NCBI GenBank assembly: GCA_965199905.1
Contig: OZ241366.1
Span: forward strand, 3,782,001-3,846,000
Reading direction: 5' to 3'
Source: Ilyomonas sp965199905
GTDB lineage: Bacteria; Bacteroidota; Bacteroidia; Chitinophagales; Chitinophagaceae
DNA length: 64,000 nucleotides
Shown: piece after piece, positions 43,147-52,137 of the stretch
Position numbering within the stretch: the stretch's first letter is position 1
How the letters are laid out: each line of letters opens with the position of its first letter
Translations under genes and position numbers: made by a program
The notes under the pieces: generated by a model
What the model was told of the DNA's origin: nothing
The model's input: the letters and a program-made list of their open reading frames with translations, nothing else
Database searches by the model: none

Positions 43147-44453
43147 GCTTCTTTTAATAAATTTTGAAACTTTTCCTTGTATTTAAAATCAATTTCACTA
43201 TCAACTTCAACTAAACCATTTTTAATTAAATGAGCGTTAATAAAGGTTTTGTTTTCTAAAAAAAGATAGCAAAGTAGATTGTTTGCACTATCATGCTTTA
43301 TGGTATCGTATTTTAGGAAAACCCGCTTACCTTTTGTTTTGTCAACAAGAAAGGCAGTTGCTTTCCCGTTAATAATTGGATCTTCTTTGATGCCAATAAG
43401 TTTTACTATTAAGTCATTACTTAACCTGATTTTTTCAGGACTAATAATTTCTTTAACTGTAAAAAATTGTTCTCGTTGGGTAGAACTGTCCTTGTCTATT
43501 TTAGAACCATACTGCAATTTCTTTACATCAATTTTCTTGTCAAGCGTATGAGGGTCGTTGAAAATGTAGGGCAACTTTTGAATTTCTTTTTCAAAGTCAA
43601 CTTTAATTTCTTGTTGCTTTATAAATTCATAAGTCGTTCCATTCAAATCTTTTTGATGAACTTCTAATTTTGCCTTTATGACAGAAACAAAGTCAGGATT
43701 AATTTCAAACCCAACTGAATTCCGATTAAGATTTTTAGATGCTAAAGCAGTTGTTCCACTTCCGGCAAATGGGTCAAGAACAGTTTCACCTATGAATGAA
43801 AACATTTTTATTAAGCGTTTTGGAAGTTCTTCGGGAAACATTGCAATATGCCCGTTCTGCCGGGCTCCTGCAAAGTTCCAATGTCCCGCAAAGTTTGTAT
43901 TCCATTCTTCGGCGGTCATTTTAGAAAGTTCCTTTTGTTCTTTTGTTGGTTTAGGTGCATCACCTAATTTTTTGAAAACAAGGATGAACTCGTAATCAAG
44001 TTTCAAAATGCCATTTCTGGGATAGGGATAAGAGCCCATTTGAACTCCGCCGCCCGTTGTATTAGAAGTTGTAACCTTTTGCCAAATGATTGCACCCATG
44101 TAGTCAAAACCAATGTTTTCGCAAAATTTGATAATTTCTTCACGAATAGGAATGACTTTGTAACGTCCGTAATAAACTGCTCTTGCGAATTGGTCACCAA
44201 TATTTACACATAATCTGCAACCGTTATGAAGAGTGCGGTAGCATTCTTTCCAAACTAAATTTAGGTTGTTGATGTAATTTTCGTAGCTGTCATGAAAGCC
44301 AATTTGGTTTTCGCTTCCATAGTCCTTGAGTTGCCAATAGGGGGGTGAAGTAATAGCTAAGTGAACTGAATTGTCTGGCAATTCAACCATCTTTCTGCTG
44401 TCGCCGTTGATTATTTTATGATGAGTTTTCAATGCTAAAATCTTTGGCTTCAA
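43137..44453 (-). CDS. DNA methyltransferase (SPPY type) with C-terminal nuclease-like domain
   Basis: A 438-residue fusion. Residues 1-260 are a beta-class DNA methyltransferase: catalytic TSPPYW at 35-40 and the AdoMet loop DPFAGSGTT at 227-235. SPPY points to cytosine-N4 methylation, which agrees with MjaI/MthZI-type CTAG systems. Residues about 327-438 read as a staphylococcal-nuclease (TNase) OB fold: IRLSNDLIVKLIGIK, GKATAFLVDKTKGKRVFLKYD, LLCYLFLENKTFINAHLIKNGLVEV. The two arginines normally required for TNase catalysis are not where expected, so this domain probably binds rather than cuts. It is the first gene of the operon and is AT-rich. Confidence 0.82.
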   Translation of the reverse strand: MKPKILALKTHHKIINGDSRKMVELPDNSVHLAITSPPYWQLKDYGSENQIGFHDSYENYINNLNLVWKECYRTLHNGCRLCVNIGDQFARAVYYGRYKVIPIREEIIKFCENIGFDYMGAIIWQKVTTSNTTGGGVQMGSYPYPRNGILKLDYEFILVFKKLGDAPKPTKEQKELSKMTAEEWNTNFAGHWNFAGARQNGHIAMFPEELPKRLIKMFSFIGETVLDPFAGSGTTALASKNLNRNSVGFEINPDFVSVIKAKLEVHQKDLNGTTYEFIKQQEIKVDFEKEIQKLPYIFNDPHTLDKKIDVKKLQYGSKIDKDSSTQREQFFTVKEIISPEKIRLSNDLIVKLIGIKEDPIINGKATAFLVDKTKGKRVFLKYDTIKHDSANNLLCYLFLENKTFINAHLIKNGLVEVDSEIDFKYKEKFQNLLKEACR

Positions 44454-44543
44454 ATTTAGTCAAACTGTCGGGTTGTTTAGAAAGGAAATGTCCACAAATT
44501 TGGATGCTCTGTGATTTAAGAGCTGTCGCCCTGCCATTACCGC

Positions 44544-44600
44544 CAACGGATATGGCTTGGCGTTGTGGCGGTATTCTGTGTTCCGTCAGCCGACAACTGA
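44544..44600. repeat. accessory-region boundary repeat R3
   Basis: CCAACGGATATGGCTTGGCG followed by GGCGGTATTCTGTGTTCCG and TCAGCCGAC. A diverged relative of R1 and R2. It contains an internal palindrome (ACCGCCAAC with GTTGTGGCGGT). Confidence 0.65.
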
Positions 44601-44710
44601 AGCCGATTAAAATACTAAAGTACAAAACATATTTTATTACTGAGTGATGCTGGTCAAGCTGAAACTGCTGCTGAATAGTGAACAACTGCTGATGGCTTAT
44701 TCGTCGCCCC

Positions 44711-44745
44711 GCCATAACGCCAAGCCCCTTGTTGTGCGTTCGTTC
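44711..44745. repeat. accessory-region boundary repeat R4 (half, inverted)
   Basis: GCCATAACGCCAAGCCCCTT then GTTGTGCGTTCG. It is the reverse-complement version of the CGGATTAGGGCTTGGCG core of R1-R3, and lies at the 3' side of the sigma-factor gene. R3 and R4 may be the two halves of one boundary site. Confidence 0.6.
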
Positions 44746-44768
44746 TTCTTCTTGTCAAATTATTTTCC

Positions 44769-45992
44769 TCAGAGTTCGTCAATTTTCTTTTTTATTGTAT
44801 GTTTTTCTGTCTGCGTTTTGGCTAATGAAAACGCTTTTTCAAAATGTTTTTTAGCCTTTATATTATCAACGTCTTTGTAAAGTTCTCCAAGCAAAATATA
44901 ATAGAAATGATTGTCTGATAAATTCAATTTTTCTGCTTCAATTAATGCTATTTGTTTGCTTTTTGCTTTTGATAACGCAAATGTCCTGTTAAGTGCTGCC
45001 ATTGGTGGATATTCCAATTGTAATAATTGATTATATAATTGCAAAATGTTTTCCCATTTGTCTATTGTGTCCACTTTGATGGTATGCCAATAGGCAATTC
45101 CTGCCTCTAAATAATATTTTGAAAGGATGTTCCAATTTGAGGCTTGTTGGAGAAAGTAATTACCTTTTAAAATCAACTCATCGTTCCAAAGATTTTCGTC
45201 TTGGTCTTGATACAAAATGATTTCCCCATTTTCAGTTGTCCTTGCATCTAAACGTGATGAATGAAAGCACATTAAAGAGAGTAAGGCGTTTGTTGAATGT
45301 TGATTTGTTTGTTCATTTTCAATTAGTAAATAAGTTAACCTCATAGCTTCTAAACAAAGGTCTTTACGAATAAACGAATTTTGCCTTTCTGAATAGTAAC
45401 CTTCATTGAACAGTAAATATAAAGTTGTTAAAACGGTTTCTAATCGCTTATCAATTTCTATTTTGTCTGGAAATTTAATTTGTACTTTTTCAAGTCTCAA
45501 TTTTTCTTTGGCTCTAAATAGACGTTTATTAATTGTCTCTTTATTGGTTAAAAATGCGTCTGCAATTTCATCAATTCCAAAGCCACACAAAATGCGAAGA
45601 GACAATCCAATTTGTGCTTCTATTGAAATTGAAGGTTGGCATATAGCAAATAACATTTGCAGTTGACTATCTGTTATGTTCTTTTCCGATAAATCAATTT
45701 CTATTTCTTCATTTTTGATATTTGGGTGCGTTTGCTTTGAAATTTTTTCGGCAAAAATTTTATTGTGATTAAAATAGTTTTTTGCTTTGTTTTTCGCGAC
45801 TACATAAAGCCAAGCGGTCGGATTTTTAGGGAGTCCTTTATAATTCCAGGTTTCAAATGCTAGTAAAAAAGTTTCGCTGGCAATGTCTTGTGCAATTTCA
45901 ATATGCTCAATGCCAAAAAGTTTGCAAAGTACAGCAGTTATTTTGCTGTATTCTGTTCTAAATAAATGTGGTATTAATTCTTTTTGTTTCAT
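44769..45992 (-). CDS. ECF RNA polymerase sigma factor, ECF42-like, with TPR-type C-terminus
   Basis: A 407-residue protein, about twice the size of an ordinary ECF sigma factor. Region 2 is at about 20-75 (LAFETWNYKGLPKNPTAWLYVVAKNKAKNYF) and region 4 at about 118-175 (LSLRILCGFGIDEIADAFLTNKETINKRLFRAKEKL). The remaining 220 residues form helical repeats (ALLSLMCFHSSRLDART, NEGYYSERQ), the ECF42 / DUF6596-type extension that takes the place of an anti-sigma factor. The gene lies downstream of a YCII/DGPF protein, the usual ECF42 partner. Confidence 0.88.
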   Translation of the reverse strand: MKQKELIPHLFRTEYSKITAVLCKLFGIEHIEIAQDIASETFLLAFETWNYKGLPKNPTAWLYVVAKNKAKNYFNHNKIFAEKISKQTHPNIKNEEIEIDLSEKNITDSQLQMLFAICQPSISIEAQIGLSLRILCGFGIDEIADAFLTNKETINKRLFRAKEKLRLEKVQIKFPDKIEIDKRLETVLTTLYLLFNEGYYSERQNSFIRKDLCLEAMRLTYLLIENEQTNQHSTNALLSLMCFHSSRLDARTTENGEIILYQDQDENLWNDELILKGNYFLQQASNWNILSKYYLEAGIAYWHTIKVDTIDKWENILQLYNQLLQLEYPPMAALNRTFALSKAKSKQIALIEAEKLNLSDNHFYYILLGELYKDVDNIKAKKHFEKAFSLAKTQTEKHTIKKKIDEL

Positions 45993-46000
45993 TGAATAAA

Positions 46001-46032
46001 AAAAAGACCTCCGGTTTCAGAGGTCTTTTTTT
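46001..46032 (-). terminator. terminator between the YCII gene and the sigma-factor gene
   Basis: A 12-bp stem (46001-46012 with 46021-46032) and an 8-base loop, with A/T runs on both sides. It lies inside the presumed two-gene unit, 9 bases after the YCII stop, so it may reduce the amount of sigma-factor message. Confidence 0.8.
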
Positions 46033-46041
46033 CAAAATTAA

Positions 46042-46383
46042 TTAGTGTTTTGTAATTTGTCTAACTTCAACAGTATTGCCTTCTCCTTGCAAAACTGGTG
46101 AACCTTTAGCAAATTCAACAGCTTCTTCAATAGTTTCTGCTTTTACCATAATGTAACCGCCAAGTGTTTCTTTTATTTCTCCAAATGGTCCATTGGTAAC
46201 AATGTTATTGTGTCTTACCACTTTTGCATCGTCAAAAAGCAAACCTGTACCACTAATAAACTTGTTTTGAGCTGCAATGCCACCGACCCAGTCCATTTGC
46301 TGTTTCATCCAAATTTGCATTTGTTCTGGTGAAACTTTTGCTGTCGCATTTTCGTGTCTGAAAATTAAAATAAATTCTTTCAT
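46042..46383 (-). CDS. YCII-related (DGPF) protein
   Basis: A 113-residue protein of the YCII fold: KEFILIFRHENATAKVSPEQMQIWMKQQMDW, GLLFDDAKVV, then TNGPFGEIKETLGGYIMVKA, in which NGPF stands for the usual DGPF. C-terminal AVEFAKGSPVLQGEGNTVEVRQI. DGPF proteins are typical partners and targets of ECF42 sigma factors. Its precise role is unknown; related YCII enzymes are hydrolase-like. Confidence 0.9.
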   Translation of the reverse strand: MKEFILIFRHENATAKVSPEQMQIWMKQQMDWVGGIAAQNKFISGTGLLFDDAKVVRHNNIVTNGPFGEIKETLGGYIMVKAETIEEAVEFAKGSPVLQGEGNTVEVRQITKH

Positions 46384-46937
46384 TTTGCCTAAATTTTAAA
46401 TTGTTATTGAATATTTGAATTATACACCAATAACAAATGAGATTTTGCAAATTGGACACTATGGTCTAAATATTTTATACTCGGGTTTTGTTTTCCGCAA
46501 TTGCATTTGATGTTTGTAGGGTGTCGCGGAATGACGCACAACTCCAAAATTAACACAACTTCAGCTTTCAAACTGCATTCACTCTGCAAGCAGAATATCC
46601 AAAAGATCAAAAGGCGTCATACTGCTTAAGTCATAATCAGGTTGGCCTTTACAAATACTTATTTTTACGCTGTTAGCCGTATTTACATTTTGCGTAGCTA
46701 AATAGCCGAAAATTAATTCCTTTTTATAACCGGAATAGTCAAATGTTACTAAAGGACTTCTTTCGCTGCGATGATATTTTGAATCCGGCACCAAGTCTTT
46801 GTTTACTATCTTACACTTGTACTTTTTTGGCTTTTATCAGCGAGGTAATAATTAGTAGCAATGAAAAAGTCACATGAATCTTGCCCACTAACTCTTAGTA
46901 TACAACTCATATGTAGAAATCCTTTTATCGGCAGAGC
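46384..46937. other. decayed stretch with one coding fragment
   Basis: 554 bp without an intact gene. A minus-strand fragment at 46579-46850 is listed separately. 46384-46578 carries no recognisable coding or structured element. Confidence 0.4.
46579..46850 (-). pseudogene. C-terminal fragment of an unknown gene
   Basis: The last 88 codons of a frame that has a stop at its upstream end and no start codon before residue 20 (a GTG at 46794). It reads like real protein (LVTFDYSGYKKELIFGYLA, SSMTPFDLLDILLAE) but is not recognised. Probably the surviving end of a gene cut by rearrangement. Confidence 0.35.
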
Positions 46938-47392
46938 CTATTGGTTTTTTATTTTGTCGCTCTTAACAGGCGAGTAATCTGTCTTTGGATTTCCGTTTAC
47001 AACGATTCCATAAAAATAACATTTTACGCCGGTAGCGTTATTCATGTCTTCAACGTTCTGAATATGAAAATGCAGATGCGGTTCAGATGAATTGCCAGTG
47101 TTGCCACAAAGCCCTGACAGTTGTCCTTGCTTTATCTTTTGCCCTTCTTTTACAGCTACCGAATAATTTTTAAAGTAGGCAAAAAACAAATATTCTTTGT
47201 TGTCTGTTTTAATAATAACTGAATTTCCCGAAACATAAACAGGATTTGAAACTCCGGTTGTATTATCCTTAACTCTATCAAGGGATAATACACAACTTCT
47301 CCGTTACAAGGCGCAACTATTTCTTTGCTAAAAGCATAATAATCTTCATTCGTTTGTCCGTCTGATAATAGCGCAGTTTATAAGAATCGGGA
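46938..47392 (-). pseudogene. M23 (LytM) peptidase fragment, frameshifted and 5'-truncated
   Basis: The C-terminal part is open: YLFFAYFKNYSVAVKEGQKI then GLCGNTGNSSEPHLHFHIQ, the zinc-binding end of M23 endopeptidases. Upstream, DYYAFSKEIVAPCNGEVV belongs to the same domain but lies in another frame, with the break at about 47280. The front of the gene is missing where the next gene begins. The intact relative would cleave cell-wall peptides. Confidence 0.65.
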
Positions 47393-47417
47393 ATGCGCGC
47401 CGGCAACGAGCGTAGTT

Positions 47418-48047
47418 TCAATCCTCTTCTTTGTTGATTGCATATTTAATGAAGTCGGTATAATAAGTTTTAACGGTTGTTTTTTTAATGTCTGTCCACC
47501 TGTCAATAGGTTCCGATGTTTCCTTAGGTTCTGCACCTGCATCAAGCCCCGAAAGAACGGCATCCATTCCGTGCAGGTTAATCCAGCGCCGGTCGTAGGT
47601 TTCTTCGTTTTGCTCAGCAAACGTTACTACTTTTTCCACTACGGCTTGTAAATTATCAAGGTCAAGAAATGCCAGTTCATTAACAGCAGGTCCAAACGTG
47701 TTGCTCAAAAGAGAAGCCGCCTCTTTAGCCGTCTCGTCTTTACAAATGTTTGCATCAACCCTTGCCCTAACCTGAGACAAATAAAACCAGAACATGGCTT
47801 CATTTGCTTTGCCCTCTTCCAGAAGCCGGTGCGACAGCACATATGTTGCCACCGGGTTAAACGCGTTCGGGTTGGATAACAGATTGTTAATAGCAGCCTG
47901 CTTTTCGGTTTCATCCCCGCTGCTTAACCCTTCAATCATCCGGTTGCTTCTTTCTATGTCTTCCATGTCGATGAATCTTGCAATTATATTTGTTTGAGAT
48001 GGCATTTTAAAGTTCTTTTTTACAGCGATGTCTTCGTTCCGGAACAT
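47418..48047 (-). CDS. uncharacterised helical cytoplasmic protein
   Basis: 209 residues from the ATG at 48047 (MFRNEDIAVKKNF); a start at MPSQTNIIARF is also possible. It is all-helical: NNLLSNPNAFNPVATYVLSHRLLEEGKANEAMFWFYLSQVRARVD, a Sel1/TPR-like stretch, then YDRRWINLHGMDAVLSGL. I have seen this arrangement in unannotated bacterial proteins, some near toxin or peptidase genes, but cannot name a function. It lies at the right edge of the decayed region, with no signal peptide. Confidence 0.6.
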   Translation of the reverse strand: MFRNEDIAVKKNFKMPSQTNIIARFIDMEDIERSNRMIEGLSSGDETEKQAAINNLLSNPNAFNPVATYVLSHRLLEEGKANEAMFWFYLSQVRARVDANICKDETAKEAASLLSNTFGPAVNELAFLDLDNLQAVVEKVVTFAEQNEETYDRRWINLHGMDAVLSGLDAGAEPKETSEPIDRWTDIKKTTVKTYYTDFIKYAINKEED

Positions 48048-48216
48048 TGTGGTCTCACGCCGTGAAAGTAGTAAATACACAACAGATGCCCTCATTATGT
48101 TCAGGAATATAATGCGAATGTCCCTATTAAAGATATTGCAAAGAAAAAGCTCATTATCTTTATATAAGCTTGCCGGGTCATCTTATAATCCCTGATTGCT
48201 TACAAAAGGAAAGCTT

Positions 48217-48648
48217 ATGAAATACTTCTTCTTTCTTCTGTCAATTATCTTTTTATCTGTTTCTTGTCGCAAGGAAACAGACTATCAGCAGGTACAGCAA
48301 AATATATTGCAGTCTCACAGATGGGTATTGGATTCACTTTATACAAACGATGACGGAGATTTTAAGGTAGATACAGTGCAAAGTTCAGACTATATGCGCC
48401 TGGAGTACAGTTCCCTTACCTACTCCGTTTTCAACTCTGTTAATGGTGTGCAAAGCGATACAATGATTTACTATGAGTTTAATGCCACAGACAGCCGTAT
48501 TTATTACTGGTCGCCTAACAGCCATAAGGATAAAGAAGTATATCACAACATTCAAAATCTAACTGATATGCGGCTTGTTTTATACGATCAGTTGCCCGAC
48601 GGAACCGGCAGTTCAATTTCTTACGTGTATTTCTTTCATGCAGAATAA
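48217..48648 (+). CDS. small lipoprotein of unknown function
   Basis: A 143-residue protein from the ATG at 48217. Signal sequence MKYFFFLLSIIFLSVSC with lipidated C17. The mature part is beta-rich, with SHRWVLDSLYTNDDG near the start, similar to lipocalin-like lipoproteins of Bacteroidota. It is divergent from the helical protein at 47418, with 169 bases between. Confidence 0.65.
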   Translation: MKYFFFLLSIIFLSVSCRKETDYQQVQQNILQSHRWVLDSLYTNDDGDFKVDTVQSSDYMRLEYSSLTYSVFNSVNGVQSDTMIYYEFNATDSRIYYWSPNSHKDKEVYHNIQNLTDMRLVLYDQLPDGTGSSISYVYFFHAE

Positions 48649-49240
48649 ATATTTCACCAGCTCATCGTAACCTGCCGCTAACAAAACATCCCTCACACTG
48701 CCCGTATGGCTTCACCTCTTAAAGAACTGCGGCAACTATACTCACCAAACGCAGCAACAGCCTAACATCAGAATAAAGTCTCCCATCTCTGCGAAATACA
48801 CACACACAGGAAATGTCAAAAATGAATTGTCTTTTTTGTAAAATAGACTGCTGACAGATAAACTATAAAGTTTATAAATCGATCTTTTATTTGCTGAATT
48901 GAAACTAAAAAAGAAGTAATCTGTATAGTAAATTAAGTATCGTTGTGTTCTTATACTATTGATTCGGTAATAAATTAAGCGTGCTGTAGACAGGTTAACG
49001 AAGTTTATGCAGGCAATAAGCAAAACTATAATAGCAATGGCAGCAGAACATTTTTTAAAGGCGGCAGCACAGCCTACAACCGCACCACCGCCGCCATCAT
49101 GGGCAGCGGTGGTAGGGGTATCCAAACATGTTTTTATCTTAACCCGATAGCTTCATTGCCATAGGAGACCTGCCTGTCGAACAAAGTGCAGCAGTCTCTG
49201 CGTTGTCATAAGCAATCAATGATTTCTGATATTATCAGTA
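48649..49240. other. intergenic stretch with an ABC-permease remnant
   Basis: 592 bp. Apart from the permease fragment at 48966-49045 no gene or clear structure was seen. Confidence 0.4.
48966..49045 (-). pseudogene. remnant of a MacB/FtsX-type ABC transporter permease
   Basis: On the minus strand the reading AIAIIVLLIACINFVNLSTA then RLIYY contains the LIACINFVNLSTAR signature of FtsX-like (MacB) permeases. About 25 codons are left; on both sides the similarity stops. Too short to function. Confidence 0.5.
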
Positions 49241-50587
49241 TCAGATTTTTGTATCCGTCATCTTTTCAATTTTTATCTCTTTCACAGCCACGCCCTGTGG
49301 TCGTAGCATGGCTGGAACAGGCAACTGTACCGGTTCCGCATCTTCAGACAATGAACCATCGCTGCCTACAGAAAGCGAATGCAGGTAGTTAAAATTGCCA
49401 ATGCTGAAATCTACATTTGTATGCTGACATACTACGTACAGATATTTTTCATCAGCCGATAAATTCAGGGAGAAATCTTCGCTGGTAGTAAGTGGTGAAC
49501 CCATACCTGATAAGTAAGTAGGACCTGAATATTTTAATAAGAATTTATTCAGCAGAACGGGCGATGAGGCACTGGAAATATCATAGATACCCACCGTATT
49601 TTCTCCTGAATTCAGCACATACATACGGTCACCTTTTTTGTTGGTCCGTATCCAGCATGCAGCTGCGCCGCCATCCACTGCCGATTGAAAACTAAGGCTG
49701 CCATCGCCGCCAATATTGTAAACGCCAACCTTATTAGCTGCGGGAAAACCGACATACAACACATTTGCTTTAGGGTTCTGCCATAAACCCAATGCACCAC
49801 CATACGTGCCTGGCAATGCATAAGGCGTACCGGCAAGTGGCGATAGTTTACCAGCATTAATATTGAAAGACCTGAGCGTACCAACAGGCGGCATCAATGT
49901 AAAGCCAAGGAAGTCGGCACCGAACAAATACTTACCATCGTTGGAAACTAACGCCTGTGCCGGTGAAGAGCCAACCGTAGTAGTAACGGTAGAACCTGCA
50001 ACCGGTGTCAGCATACCGTTGCCATTTATGGTAAATGTGGTGTAGTTAGGCGCTTCCGTAATAGTGTGCGAGTAGTCGTCGCTTTTATTTACTACGTACA
50101 CATACTTTCCGCGGATGTCTATGCTCGATGGTGTTTGTCCGCCAGAAGGAAAGGGCGAACCTTCTACAGGAACAAGCGAGCCATCATCGCCAATAGCGAA
50201 TACCGCAATCGTATTTGTTCCAGGGTTAATGGCTAACAAAAACTTGCCATCAGAACTTATTTTTAACTGTGTATCTGAATCTTCAGGACCTAATGCCTGT
50301 CCTAAGTTGCCAACACCTTCACCATTGGTAAGGAAGGGGCTGCCGGGTAGCGGAACAAGGTTGCCATCGCCCGTATTTACATACGCCATTACAGCATTGT
50401 TGTTGTTTGCAAAATCGTTGGTTTCCACATAGATCACTTCTGCATTTGTCCGGTTGCCGGGCAGATGGTCGTGTATCTTTTGGCAGGCGGTAAAGAACAG
50501 TGGAAGCGCGAGTAACAGGGCGCCTGTGCGTTGCATTTTTCCTTTTGCAAATGCTCCGCTTTGCTGCGGTACTAACTTTCTTTTCAT
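49241..50587 (-). CDS. lactonase-family beta-propeller lipoprotein
   Basis: 448 residues from the ATG at 50587. A start at 50536 (MQRTGALLLALPLFFTAC) would give a more standard lipoprotein signal; the lipidated cysteine follows FFTA. The rest is a seven-bladed propeller with repeated DGKFLLAINPGTNTIAVFAIGDDGSLVPVEGSPF-type units, as in 6-phosphogluconolactonase-like (YVTN) proteins. The export signal makes a sugar-phosphate role unlikely; it is probably a surface or periplasmic propeller. No partner is evident. Confidence 0.8.
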   Translation of the reverse strand: MKRKLVPQQSGAFAKGKMQRTGALLLALPLFFTACQKIHDHLPGNRTNAEVIYVETNDFANNNNAVMAYVNTGDGNLVPLPGSPFLTNGEGVGNLGQALGPEDSDTQLKISSDGKFLLAINPGTNTIAVFAIGDDGSLVPVEGSPFPSGGQTPSSIDIRGKYVYVVNKSDDYSHTITEAPNYTTFTINGNGMLTPVAGSTVTTTVGSSPAQALVSNDGKYLFGADFLGFTLMPPVGTLRSFNINAGKLSPLAGTPYALPGTYGGALGLWQNPKANVLYVGFPAANKVGVYNIGGDGSLSFQSAVDGGAAACWIRTNKKGDRMYVLNSGENTVGIYDISSASSPVLLNKFLLKYSGPTYLSGMGSPLTTSEDFSLNLSADEKYLYVVCQHTNVDFSIGNFNYLHSLSVGSDGSLSEDAEPVQLPVPAMLRPQGVAVKEIKIEKMTDTKI

Positions 50588-50672
50588 AAGTAAGATTATT
50601 TGCAGCAAAGGTATCCCGCGCGCCTGTGGAAGGTTATCACGAAAGCATCACGTATTGTCCTTAAACTATCAC

Positions 50673-52136
50673 TTATTGGTTTTGATATAATGGCAGTGTA
50701 AAGTAAAAATGGTTGCTGCCATCTTCTTTTATAGCTACGTTCAGCTTTGTGTTGTGAAGAGAGAGCATGCGCCTAATGATGGCAAGGCCTAAGCCTGTTT
50801 TATGAATGTTGCGGATGGACAATGTGCCTTCTTCGCGGTTGTTATTTATCCAGTTTGCCAGCGCTGTGTGCAAAGGGTTTCCGGTGTTTGTAATACTGGT
50901 TAGCAATTCGGTTTTTTGCTTCTTTAATTCAATGATGATTTTTCCGCCTGCAGGTGTGTTCTTTACGGCATTCTCCATCAGGTTTTGTATCACGCGTTCC
51001 ATCATCCGGATGTCGCCGTTCGTCCATATTACTTCAGTGCAACCTATGCAGGTAAGTGATATGTTTTTGTGAGCTGCTGTTATCTCAAAACTGCCTGTTA
51101 TTTCCTGTAATATTTCTGAGAAAATAAATGGTTCTTTCTCCGGTTTAAAATCAACAGAATCCATGCGCGACAACTCGAATAATTGCATTACCATTTTTTC
51201 AACCTGTTTTATTTTACTTAATACAAGTTGGATGTATTCTTTCTGCCGGCTGCTGTTTTGTAGCTCATCATTCGCGGTTATTAATGTTTCGGCATAGCCG
51301 CTGGCAATGGATAATGGCGTTCTTAAATCGTGCGAAATATTGGCAATAAAGTTTTTACGCTCGTCTTCTGCTTTCTTAAGCTGTGAGATGTTTTGCGACA
51401 GCAATTCGGCCATAGAATTGAAGGAACTGGTGATGGGCGAAAACTCATCCTGCCTGCGGGACTCAAAGCGCGCTGCAAAGTTGCCCTGCTTGTATTTATC
51501 CAGTACAGACACAATGGCATTGTAACGTCGCTGTAATCTTTTTATATAATAAAAGCTGATGAAAAATGAAAAGACAACAATGATAATAAAAGCTTCCAAC
51601 GCCAGTGTAGCCGCGTGACTTTTAAACAACAGCTCGCTTGTGTTACTATATTCCTTGCTTCCTAAAATAACATAGATATAGCCCAGTTTTTTTGACTGGC
51701 TGACTACTTCTGCGGCAGAAAATATCTTGTTATGATCGGGTTCTTTCGGGTCGGGTGATGTTATAAAATCTTCTCCTTTGGAAGCGATCATTTTATTGAT
51801 GTTGGTCAACGGTATCTGCCATAATTTAATAGCAGAATCAGGCGCTTCAAAGTAAATGACTTTACCTGTTGTATCAAGAAAATACACTTCAATGCTCGGG
51901 CTTACTACCATAGCATTATAAAACACAGAATCTGCCTTGCTGCGATTGATGTTGCTGTCTTCAAATGGAGATGTAAACTTGGCAATATGAGCTGCTACAT
52001 CTTTGTTGAGCAACTCAGTGCTTGCATTGAAAAAGTAGGTAGATGAAAGGTAAGTAATGACAATAAAAAGGAGGCTGAGAACCGTGATGAGCGAGAACAC
52101 CAGCAAGCCAATGCGTTTGAAAATATTGTTCTGCAT
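50673..52136 (-). CDS. sensor histidine kinase
   Basis: A 487-residue inner-membrane kinase. Two helices (about 11-33 and 179-198) enclose a periplasmic sensor of about 145 residues. A HAMP linker is at about 199-250. H-box FIANISHDLRTPLS with phospho-acceptor H269. N-box RVIQNLMENAVKN (N389), then the G-box KTGLGLAIIRRML. The gene stops one base before the response regulator start region ends, so they are co-transcribed. The signal is unknown. Confidence 0.93.
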   Translation of the reverse strand: MQNNIFKRIGLLVFSLITVLSLLFIVITYLSSTYFFNASTELLNKDVAAHIAKFTSPFEDSNINRSKADSVFYNAMVVSPSIEVYFLDTTGKVIYFEAPDSAIKLWQIPLTNINKMIASKGEDFITSPDPKEPDHNKIFSAAEVVSQSKKLGYIYVILGSKEYSNTSELLFKSHAATLALEAFIIIVVFSFFISFYYIKRLQRRYNAIVSVLDKYKQGNFAARFESRRQDEFSPITSSFNSMAELLSQNISQLKKAEDERKNFIANISHDLRTPLSIASGYAETLITANDELQNSSRQKEYIQLVLSKIKQVEKMVMQLFELSRMDSVDFKPEKEPFIFSEILQEITGSFEITAAHKNISLTCIGCTEVIWTNGDIRMMERVIQNLMENAVKNTPAGGKIIIELKKQKTELLTSITNTGNPLHTALANWINNNREEGTLSIRNIHKTGLGLAIIRRMLSLHNTKLNVAIKEDGSNHFYFTLPLYQNQ

Positions 52137-52137
52137 A

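Noticed and set aside
41236..44745. Classical integron attC sites
   Set aside because: The repeats sit where attC sites would, but the outer cores do not fit RYYYAAC / GTTRRRY and there is no integrase gene in the window. Kept only as cassette-like boundary repeats.
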